Source: Pontibacter vulgaris (GTDB lineage Bacteria; Bacteroidota; Bacteroidia; Cytophagales; Hymenobacteraceae). From it: 64,000 nucleotides of DNA. The stretch is taken from positions 310,001 through 374,000 of the forward strand of contig NZ_JAJVDH010000003.1 in the NCBI RefSeq assembly GCF_022758145.1. Reading direction: 5' to 3'. Shown in pieces: positions 35,301 to 42,092 of the stretch. Position 1 is the stretch's first letter. The number at the start of each line of letters is the position of its first letter. A program made the translations under genes and the position numbers. Below the pieces are notes generated by a model that did not search any database, had not been told where the DNA came from, and saw only the letters and a list, made by a program, of their open reading frames with translations.

Positions 35301-36337
35301 ACATCAGTTGCTCCTAGTTTAATGCGGTCGGCAGCTGTTTTTAAGGTAGAAAGCGAACCGGAAATCAGGTTAATGATGTAGATAGAAAGTGTGCCTGTTA
35401 ATATTAGAATCAGGGTAATCGCAATAATCAGTAAGGTCAGGTTTTGCTGCTTATGTCTTATCTCCTCATCTAACTGCTCCTTTATACGGTTTATCAGTTT
35501 ACCTTCTGCAGATCTTAGCTCTTCTATACTTATAGTAAAAGTATTGAATGTGGTAGTCGGGTTGTATTTTGAAGTTTGGAGCTCCGGATTATTTTCAATT
35601 TCCTGCAGTATGCCGGCTACCTTATTATAGTTGCCCGATTGCAGGATTTGCTGCATTTCCCTCACCGACTCCGCATCAGAATACCGCATGAAATCATTCA
35701 AAGACCTGTTATAAAAGTCTAGCTGAGATTTGGCCTGAGCGAAATCGATTGCTGAAAATTCTCCTGACTGACTTACTCTCATCATCAGGCTTCGCAATCT
35801 GGCTAATTGTATCTTGGCCTCCGCCAGGTCTCTGAAACTAGCTAGTTGCCTGCTGATTTCAGCATTGCTTATACCTTCTGCATTAGCATCTAACTTATCC
35901 AGAAAAGTAAAGATCAGATTAGTGGAATATTGCCTGAACTCGGCTACGTCCAGCTTATTCTGATCCAGATCGTTGCGGTATTTTTTCAGGTTGTTTAATA
36001 AAGCCAGGTCAGGAAAAGGGCGCCCTGAACTAACAATAAAACCCTTGATCTCAGTTTCTGCCGCATCCGTTATACTTCTCAGCGCCTTGGCTTCTACCAT
36101 AAATGCCGAATCACCGCCGGCAGCTGCCAGAATACGCGCCCGTTCCTTCTGAAAAGCGTGAATCAGGGTAGATAATTTTTCAGATTCTTCTAACTGAATG
36201 GCTTCCTGCTTCAGTTTATCGTTTTCTACTATCTCCGACCTGGTGGTTGTTAAAACAAAGTAGATGAGTGGAAATAAAAGCAGCGAAAGCAATAAGAATA
36301 GCTTATCTCTGATCTTTAAATTCTTAATGGTATTCAT
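32321..36337 (-). CDS. Giant hybrid sensor histidine kinase with three receivers
   Basis: A 1338-residue membrane sensor. TM1 about 12-30, a helical periplasmic domain resembling nitrate/nitrite-sensing (NIT) domains up to about 300, TM2 about 303-328, HAMP (about 329-380), GAF (about 420-570), a long coiled coil rich in E/Q/L (about 575-660), HisKA with H about 680 (MSHELRTPLN), ATPase domain, then three receiver domains starting near 952, 1074 and 1220 (VLIVEDD, ILIVEDN, VLVVDDD). It is the first gene of a four-gene overlapping unit with cheR, cheB and a receiver-kinase. The ligand of the input domain is unknown. Confidence 0.93.
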   Translation of the reverse strand: MNTIKNLKIRDKLFLLLSLLLFPLIYFVLTTTRSEIVENDKLKQEAIQLEESEKLSTLIHAFQKERARILAAAGGDSAFMVEAKALRSITDAAETEIKGFIVSSGRPFPDLALLNNLKKYRNDLDQNKLDVAEFRQYSTNLIFTFLDKLDANAEGISNAEISRQLASFRDLAEAKIQLARLRSLMMRVSQSGEFSAIDFAQAKSQLDFYNRSLNDFMRYSDAESVREMQQILQSGNYNKVAGILQEIENNPELQTSKYNPTTTFNTFTISIEELRSAEGKLINRIKEQLDEEIRHKQQNLTLLIIAITLILILTGTLSIYIINLISGSLSTLKTAADRIKLGATDVEIDIDSKDEIGSVAESFRGVLDKTIMLSEVAQAIGKGNYNMEVAVQSEEDVLSYAIKDMKDNLQTFTTENANRNWILTGVAELSNLIGGENSLEKVSAHALSYLCNYTDSDAGVLYLHNDSGKLQPAASYGLQQNSEQLPVFEIGTGKVGEAVSERKVKILGQVPDEYLRIRTGLSDIEPATVIILPLYFGNTIVGALELASRQPYNEVKRRLLDSASERISVLIYTLKAHLQTQELLYETQNQAEELETQQEELRQLNAELKASEEELRVNQEELQEKNAELEEKAQLLEEQYETLHGKNKALQDAREAIELKIQQVEAVSKYKSDFLANMSHELRTPLNSILILSRLLADNTENTLSTKQIDHANIIHNSGNDLLKLINEILDLSKIESGMIRLETDEIKLEDISLEPMFRELASKKKIRFSEHVTAGSLDTITTDRFRLEQILKNFIGNAIKFTNEGGEVELSVYPVMRKPKFKSEQLREQSDIIAFSVRDTGIGIPKDKLDVVFEAFQQADTSTTRKYGGTGLGLTISKELANLLGGEIILESEAGKGSTFTLYLPRVPFAEVKKAAPVVKAAVNGTSISKAETVSHVFDRMEQKDKKDITVLIVEDDKGFSDILADFAAAKNFKVHQAYTGKDGLRLAREEKPDAMLLDIHLPDTTGWDVLKEIREDKELRHTNVHIMSAYDKEVIGEHAENEEYLPKPVTLEMLNKAFTSISGISDNSIENILIVEDNEVENKAVAELLLAHNLKSTSAYSAEEAEQILAKQKVDCIILDLNLPGMKGYDWMKKIKSQTGLADIPIIIYSGKDLSEDEENALKEFANTIIIKNEYSYLRLLDEVQLFLHKVNQKLPAGNDFKMKLHVPEEILRNKKVLVVDDDVRNIYSLSSLLELNGMEVIVAYDGKEALEKLQSEDGVDMVLMDVMMPEMDGIEATKRIRQNARFKQLPIIALTAKAMKEDKEKCIEAGASDYIPKPVDTDKLLTLMRVWLYEA

Positions 36338-36465
36338 TTAGTAGGCTTAGGGTATGGGCTAATGGGAAATCAAAACGCAAATTATGAATTTATACTTAAA
36401 GTCCTTTTCATTATATGATTACGGTGAGGTAGTAAAGTATAAAAGTTGCCAAAGTTCTGATAAAC

Positions 36466-36510
36466 AAAAAGCAGAGGCCGCTAATGTATGAATAGCGGCC
36501 TCTGCTTTTT
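36466..36510. terminator. Terminator of the cupin gene
   Basis: AAAAAGCAGAGGCCGCTA (36466-36483) pairs perfectly with TAGCGGCCTCTGCTTTTT (36493-36510). It lies just past the 3' end of the cupin gene on the minus strand and insulates the hybrid kinase operon. Confidence 0.85.
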
Positions 36511-36530
36511 ACAAAGTATAACAGGTAAGT

Positions 36531-37070
36531 CTAGCGGCCAAAATCGTCCTGCACTCTTACAATATCTTCTTCGTCTGATGGTTTGTTTGCATCGGTGTGT
36601 TGCCAGATCTCAGCCAGCACGCCCCAGCCGTTAAGGCCTACCAGGCGATGGCGTTCGCCCTGCTGCAGTTTTATTTGATCGCCGGGATGCAGTGTTTTGC
36701 GCTCACCTTCTTCATCGGTATTGCTGGTTACTACGCCAACAGTTCCTTTAATTACCTGCCATATTTCAGCCCTGCGGTGGTGATACTGCCACGACAATCT
36801 TTTCTCCGGAGCAACTACCAGAATTTTAGGGCTTAATTTTCCTGAAATCTTCAATTCATCAATAGAGATCCCATCAAAATAAGTATCGGCAAAGCGCTGT
36901 GCCTGGCTCTCGTCAATTACAAAAAAACCACCCCACGGGCGTGTCTGGTCCTGTTTATTTATACCAAAGCCTTTTGCTTTAAGCTCCTGTTCTAATTCAC
37001 TAAAAAGTGTAGCCTTTTTCTCTTCTTCAGACACCTTGTCAGATATGTATATATTTTCTTCGATGTTCAT
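36531..37070 (-). CDS. Cupin protein, mannose-6-phosphate isomerase type II-like
   Basis: A 179-residue protein. An N-terminal part (about 35-95, RPWGGFFVIDE) precedes a cupin barrel with SWQYHHRRAEIWQVIKGTV (about 92-110), where the His pair and Glu are metal ligands, and LHPGDQIKLQQGERHRLVG. The family is the C-terminal cupin of type II phosphomannose isomerases, often seen as free-standing proteins in Bacteroidota. Catalytic activity of the free domain is uncertain. Confidence 0.82.
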   Translation of the reverse strand: MNIEENIYISDKVSEEEKKATLFSELEQELKAKGFGINKQDQTRPWGGFFVIDESQAQRFADTYFDGISIDELKISGKLSPKILVVAPEKRLSWQYHHRRAEIWQVIKGTVGVVTSNTDEEGERKTLHPGDQIKLQQGERHRLVGLNGWGVLAEIWQHTDANKPSDEEDIVRVQDDFGR

Positions 37071-37290
37071 ATGTATAAGCCCGAAATATCAGAATAAATT
37101 TTAAAAAAGGAGAGTTTCTAAATCAGTAATTTGAAATTTTAAACCCTTGCCAATTAATGTGGAATAACTAGTTGATGTAGCTTTTTTGAAACTATATTAG
37201 TAATAAACAATATAGTATACTTAAAACGCACTGATCTGTTTTGTATAATATCTGGAAAGTATGATACTATAATCAGAAAGTAAATATCTA

Positions 37291-37542
37291 TTAAGATTCC
37301 AACATCTCTAACAGGTTAATTTTATCAAGGTAAGGCTCCAATGCTTTTTTGCTTTTATAGCCTCTTACCAGTGCAATAACATTGTTTTCCGGGTTATACC
37401 ATACCTCTGAAAAAAAACTCCCCAGGTCATATAGTTCTATCCGGTATCCTCTTCTACCCCTGCAGGCTATAAAGGTACCATGCTCCCAAACAATCTCAAA
37501 TCTTGCAGCAGTGGAATACGTGTTGAATAGGGTAAGCTCCAT
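37291..37542 (-). CDS. Small hypothetical protein
   Basis: An 83-residue protein with a beta-rich N-terminal half (FEIVWEHGTFIACRGRRGYRIELYDLG) and helical C-terminus. No signal peptide. Composition is protein-like and the frame has no competitor; no family recognised. Flanked by AT-rich spacers. Confidence 0.6.
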   Translation of the reverse strand: MELTLFNTYSTAARFEIVWEHGTFIACRGRRGYRIELYDLGSFFSEVWYNPENNVIALVRGYKSKKALEPYLDKINLLEMLES

Positions 37543-37836
37543 AATTTTCTATACGAAGCTAAGAGGAAAAAGAGTTGACCTATACCAATGACTTTCTTTA
37601 ATTAAAACATTGCGTTTATACTTGTATATCCATAGCAGCGCTTACAGGTGTTTTTTATGAAGTATACAGGCTTACTAAAGCTAACAAAATATAAAGTATA
37701 AAAAGGGGTTATTTATCACGTGTTGTATTGCAATTCCTCTGATACAACCTAATTTCCCATATTTTCTCTATCTTGTGTTATCATTCGTTTAAGGGTGCTC
37801 AGGCACATTAAATATTTTCATTCTCTTTTAAAACCT

Positions 37837-40032
37837 ATGGCAAATAAAATCATAGCAACCGGTACAAAATCCGGCTTAATGGCATTGCTGGCATTGGCAA
37901 GCTGTACAACTACTCCAACACAACAATCACAGCAAACACCAACTGCCGTGGAACAAAAGAAATCAGAAACTAACCCGCTGCTAGCCAAATGGACAGGCCC
38001 TTACGGTGGAGTACCAGCCTTCGATAAAATGAACCTGGCCGACCTGAAGCCGGCTATGGAAAGAGGGATGGAGCTGCAGTTAGCTGAAATAGAAGCAATT
38101 GCCAATAACACGGCTCCTGCCACTTTCGAGAATACCATCGAAGCAATGGAAAAAGCCGGCGAAGAATTAAACCGCGCCTTTGTATACTATGGCATCTGGG
38201 GCAGCAATTTGTCTACGCCGGAGTTCAGAACCATACAGGCTGAGCTTGCTCCAAAAATCTCGGAATTCAGCTCTAAAATATCCCAGAACGAGAAGCTGTT
38301 CCAACGTATTAAAACGGTGTATGAGAATGCTCAGAAAAACCCACTGCCTGCAGATCAGCAGCGCGTGGTGCAGCTGGTGTATGAGAACTTTGCCATGGAA
38401 GGCGCTGATTTAAGCCCGGAAGCAAAAAAGCGTTATGCCGAAATTAACAAAGAGCTTTCGTCGCTTTATACAGCCTTTTCTAACAACGTATTGGCCGACG
38501 AGGAAAACTATGTTACATACCTGACAAAAGACCAGCTGAGCGGTTTGCCGGAGTCGTTTGTAAAAGCAGCTGCCAAAGCCGCCACCGATCGTGGCAAAGA
38601 AGGTATGTATGCTGTTACCAACACCCGCTCCAGTATGGACCAGTTCCTGACTTATTCAAACGAGAGAGCATTACGTGAGAAAGTATGGAATACATACTAC
38701 TCGCGCGGCGATAACGGCAACGCTACCGACAACAACGAGAACATAGCCAAAATACTGAAGCTGCGCAGCGAGCGTGTAAAATTGATGGGTTACAAAAACT
38801 ATGCAGAATGGCGCTTGCAGAACCGTATGGCTAAAACGCCTGAAAATGCGATGGCACTGATGAACGCTGTCTGGCCGGCTGCCATTGCCCGCGTAAAAGA
38901 AGAAGTAGCCGACATGCAAAAAGTAGCCAACTCTACAAGCAAAACTAAAATAACCATAGCCCCCTGGGATTATCGCTACTACGCCGAAAAAGTGCGCAAG
39001 CAAAAGTATGACCTGAACTCTGACGAGGTAAAACAATACCTGGAGCTGGGCAACCTGACTCAGGCTATGTTCTATACGGCTGGCGAGCTGTTCAATTTTA
39101 AATTTACGCCAGTAGCAGAAGGAACTGTACCGGTATTCCATGAGGATGTGAAAGTATGGGAAGTAACAGATAAAACTACCGGCCAACACATCGGCCTTTG
39201 GTATCTTGATGCTTTTGCTCGCCAGGGCAAGCGTTCTGGTGCGTGGGCATCGCCTTACCGCAGCTTTACTACCTTTAAAGGTAAAGAAACGGTGCTGGCA
39301 TCCAACAACTCCAACTTCGTAAAGCCTGCGCCGGGCGAGCCTGTGCTTGTGTCTTGGGACGATGCGAATACTTTCTTCCATGAGTTTGGCCATGCGCTGC
39401 ACTTCCTGTCTGCTAACGTAAAGTACCCGACCCTGAACAGTGGCGTTCGTGATTACACTGAGTTCCAGTCGCAGTTGCTGGAGCGCTGGCTGTCTACTGA
39501 CAAGGTGATAAACCAGTTCCTGAAGCACCACAAAACCGGTGAGGTGATGCCTGCTGCGCTGGTAGCTAAGCTTAAAAAAGCGGCAACGTTTAACCAGGGC
39601 TTTGAGACAACAGAATACCTGGCATCTGCCCTGATCGATATGAAACTGCACCTGGCTGACCCGAATGGTTTAGACCCGGATAAGTTTGAGCGCGAAACGC
39701 TGGCTGCCATGAACATGCCTAAAGAGATTGTGATGCGCCACCGTACGCCGCACTTCACGCACGTATTCTCTGGCGAGGGTTATGCTACAGCATATTATGG
39801 TTACATGTGGGCCGATGTACTGACCTCTGATGCTGCCGAAGCATTTGAAGAAGCGCCAGGAGGTTTCTACGATAAAGAGGTTGCTGCCCGTTTGGTGAAG
39901 TATTTGTTTGCCCCGCGCAACGCCATGAACCCTGCTGAAGCTTACAGAAAATTCCGTGGCCGCGACGCCAAAATTGATGCGCTGATGCGTGACCGTGGTT
40001 TCCCGGTTCCGGTTAACAGCTCTAAAAAGTAA
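37837..40032 (+). CDS. dcp: M3-family zinc metallopeptidase, dipeptidyl-carboxypeptidase type, lipoprotein
   Basis: A 731-residue peptidase. It starts with a lipoprotein signal (LLALASC, lipidated Cys about 23) and a Thr/Gln-rich linker, then the long helical M3 fold with the zinc site FFHEFGHALHF (about residue 514) and a third ligand in ESQ-like region TEFQSQLLERW. M3 enzymes of this type trim dipeptides from peptide C-termini. A GTG at 37795 could add 14 residues, but the ATG at 37837 starts the lipoprotein signal directly and is preferred. A perfect terminator follows. Confidence 0.92.
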   Translation: MANKIIATGTKSGLMALLALASCTTTPTQQSQQTPTAVEQKKSETNPLLAKWTGPYGGVPAFDKMNLADLKPAMERGMELQLAEIEAIANNTAPATFENTIEAMEKAGEELNRAFVYYGIWGSNLSTPEFRTIQAELAPKISEFSSKISQNEKLFQRIKTVYENAQKNPLPADQQRVVQLVYENFAMEGADLSPEAKKRYAEINKELSSLYTAFSNNVLADEENYVTYLTKDQLSGLPESFVKAAAKAATDRGKEGMYAVTNTRSSMDQFLTYSNERALREKVWNTYYSRGDNGNATDNNENIAKILKLRSERVKLMGYKNYAEWRLQNRMAKTPENAMALMNAVWPAAIARVKEEVADMQKVANSTSKTKITIAPWDYRYYAEKVRKQKYDLNSDEVKQYLELGNLTQAMFYTAGELFNFKFTPVAEGTVPVFHEDVKVWEVTDKTTGQHIGLWYLDAFARQGKRSGAWASPYRSFTTFKGKETVLASNNSNFVKPAPGEPVLVSWDDANTFFHEFGHALHFLSANVKYPTLNSGVRDYTEFQSQLLERWLSTDKVINQFLKHHKTGEVMPAALVAKLKKAATFNQGFETTEYLASALIDMKLHLADPNGLDPDKFERETLAAMNMPKEIVMRHRTPHFTHVFSGEGYATAYYGYMWADVLTSDAAEAFEEAPGGFYDKEVAARLVKYLFAPRNAMNPAEAYRKFRGRDAKIDALMRDRGFPVPVNSSKK

Positions 40033-40051
40033 AATACCAATACCGTTAAAT

Positions 40052-40093
40052 AAAAACGCCTTGCAGGTAAATATCTGCAAGGCGTTTTTTTAT
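40052..40093 (+). terminator. Terminator of the M3 peptidase gene
   Basis: AAAAACGCCTTGCAG (40052-40066) pairs perfectly with CTGCAAGGCGTTTTT (40075-40089), then T's. Confidence 0.85.
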
Positions 40094-40122
40094 GATTTAA
40101 GTTTATACTTGTTGATGTGGTT

Positions 40123-40566
40123 TTATTTTGATTTCAGCCAGGTTAACGCTGTTTCGTAGTCAGTAAAAACCTCATGCTCTGTAGTGCCAAAAAGCTTATA
40201 GTTATTTTGGGCATTTTGGGTAAAGTCGGTGAGGGTAATAAGGCCACTATAAAAAGATGCCGGGATGTAAACCGCAATCTTCGCTATTCCAGAACCGGCA
40301 ACAATTTTAGTCCATTCGCTCTCAATCCATTCCCTCTCAGCGGTTGTAATGATGTATATTTCTTCATCATCTATCAGCCAGTTCTTTACCTGATTATCAA
40401 TCGAGAATTGGTAGGCCCACAAAAAAGTTTCTTTACGTTCATCAAAATCAATTTGCCGCAGCCACTTTAACAGGATGAGTGAATCTGCTTTAAACCAAGT
40501 TATTGTTACATAATCATTATGAAGTACTTCTACTGCTATCTCTTCAGAGTTTTCTGGTAAATCCAT
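40123..40566 (-). CDS. STAS/SpoIIAA-like hypothetical protein
   Basis: A 147-residue soluble protein with alternating strands and helices: VTITWFKADSLILLKWLR, KETFLWAYQFSIDNQVKNW, EWTKIVAGSGIAKIAVYIPA and HEVFTDYETALTWLKS. The last block (phenylalanine-threonine-aspartate before EALxWL) is typical of the SpoIIAA/STAS-like proteins common in Bacteroidota. Function unknown; some act in phosphorylation-linked signalling. Confidence 0.65.
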   Translation of the reverse strand: MDLPENSEEIAVEVLHNDYVTITWFKADSLILLKWLRQIDFDERKETFLWAYQFSIDNQVKNWLIDDEEIYIITTAEREWIESEWTKIVAGSGIAKIAVYIPASFYSGLITLTDFTQNAQNNYKLFGTTEHEVFTDYETALTWLKSK

Positions 40567-40715
40567 CTTATATTCAGCATGATATACTTTATAAACCTAC
40601 GGATATTCTTCTAAATAACAGCGTGAAAAACTGGTTAATTAAAACACCAGAATCAACGTTAAAACATTATACTATTGTGGCTTCCTCCCCTCATACCTTT
40701 TATAGCAGGTAATAC

Positions 40716-41852
40716 TTAAGCTGTTGCCAGTTCTTTCTGTTTTACCTCCGCTTTCACATAAGGGAAGTACTTTTTATACTTGTTGAGTTTACTTTCAAAA
40801 AAGTGCCAGAAGAAAGCGCTTACCAGTAGCAACACCAAAGTATGAATCAGCAGCATTCCGTTTGGTCCAAAAGTTTCGGAAGCAGCTATACCTGTTCTTT
40901 GGAAAAATTCAGAAGTAAAATAAGGCACAAAGTTATGAATCAAGTATAAACCATAGCTGATCTGGCCGATATACACCATTGGCTTTGCAGATAACAACCT
41001 GCCGGCTATGCCTTTATAACCATAAGCTGCGCCCATTGTAAGGCTTATAAACAAGCTTATTATAGCGAATTCCTGTAGTACGGGAATAGAAGGATTTACT
41101 TTTAGCAGCTGCGGAAATATGCGAAGTATGGCAAAAACCAAAAGCCCTGCAATACCTGAAAACTTAACCCTTGAAGCCACAAGATCTTGCCAACGGATGT
41201 CATTTTTATACTTGCTGCTCTTTTCAAGTATAGCCAAAAGTGCACCTGATCCTAAATAATGAAACGAACTGATAGGCAGCACTCCGATCCTGCTTCCGCC
41301 TAGTTCAAAATAACCGCAAACCAGCTTAAACAATGGAGCCAGAAGTATAAATCTGATTACAGTAGCCGTAAGGTAGCGCCGGGGTGTGAAAAGTATAACA
41401 AAGGGCCATAGCAGGTAAAACTGCTCTTCCACGGCCAGCGACCAAAGGTGTGAGGCCTCTCCTATCCATTCACTTTTCATGAAGATGGCAATGTTTGTGA
41501 GGTAGCCCAGGTGCCACGGCAGGTATAACTGGATGTTAGCAGAGCCAAGCCAAAATGTAAGCCCTATAACAAGGTAGTATAACGGGAAAATGCGTAGGAA
41601 CCTGCGTGCATAAAAACTTTTCACGATCTGCCCTTTACTGGCAGTTATGTTTTCTGCTTTTGTACGAGCTTCGAGTAAAATGCCGGTAATCAGGTAGCCA
41701 CTTAGAACAAAGAAAAGCTGCACGCCCAGGCCGCCTAATGCCAATTGTTTTACTTCAGGTGTCCAGTGGAAAAGCACAACCATAGTTACTGCAATCGCCC
41801 TGAGCCCATCTAGCTGCACCATATAACCAGGTGCTATCTGTTTTGTATTCAT
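40716..41852 (-). CDS. Acyltransferase 3 (OafA/YrhL) family membrane protein
   Basis: A 378-residue integral membrane acyltransferase with about ten spans. The family motif YMVQLDGLRAIAVTMVVLFHW gives the conserved Arg and His near residues 15 and 25, with FYARRFLRIFPLYYL and SHLWSLAVEEQFYLLWP later. It modifies sugars of LPS, exopolysaccharide or other glycans with O-acyl groups. An upstream ATG at 41918 would extend into the hairpin terminator, so 41852 is preferred; a TACTTTTG -7 box (41908-41915, minus) supports this start. Confidence 0.88.
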   Translation of the reverse strand: MNTKQIAPGYMVQLDGLRAIAVTMVVLFHWTPEVKQLALGGLGVQLFFVLSGYLITGILLEARTKAENITASKGQIVKSFYARRFLRIFPLYYLVIGLTFWLGSANIQLYLPWHLGYLTNIAIFMKSEWIGEASHLWSLAVEEQFYLLWPFVILFTPRRYLTATVIRFILLAPLFKLVCGYFELGGSRIGVLPISSFHYLGSGALLAILEKSSKYKNDIRWQDLVASRVKFSGIAGLLVFAILRIFPQLLKVNPSIPVLQEFAIISLFISLTMGAAYGYKGIAGRLLSAKPMVYIGQISYGLYLIHNFVPYFTSEFFQRTGIAASETFGPNGMLLIHTLVLLLVSAFFWHFFESKLNKYKKYFPYVKAEVKQKELATA

Positions 41853-41907
41853 TAAAATTGTACTTAATATTTGCCGCCTCAATAGATAGTGCATTAAGCG
41901 CAGCACG

Positions 41908-41915
41908 CAAAAGTA
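41908..41915 (-). promoter_or_regulatory. -7 promoter box of the acyltransferase gene
   Basis: TACTTTTG on the minus strand, 56 nt upstream of the chosen ATG and just after the preceding terminator stem. Confidence 0.45.
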
Positions 41916-41916
41916 C

Positions 41917-41962
41917 AAAAAGGAGTGTTAATTGGTTCAGAAACCGTTTAACACTCCTTTAG
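41917..41962 (-). terminator. Terminator of the T9SS propeller protein gene
   Basis: AAAGGAGTGTTAA pairs with TTAACACTCCTTT around a 16-nt loop, followed on the minus strand by TTTTG. It sits 130 bp beyond the stop of the gene ending at 42093. Confidence 0.75.
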
Positions 41963-42092
41963 AATTGATAATGATAAGTGGATTTATTTTTATAACATAA
42001 AAGTATGTGGCATTAAGTCGTTTGTATACTTAGTTTTACAAAAACACATGCCACCAAATCTGCTTAAGTAAATACTTTGTTTAAAACTTCTT

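Noticed and set aside
38671-39651. 326-codon minus-strand frame opposite the M3 peptidase
   Set aside because: Antisense shadow of a well-defined zinc peptidase, including its HEFGH motif; no independent support.
42008-42054. GTGGCAT...ATGCCAC inverted repeat as a second terminator after the T9SS propeller gene
   Set aside because: The stem is only 7 bp with a 33-nt loop and no T-run; the hairpin at 41917-41962 is the better terminator.
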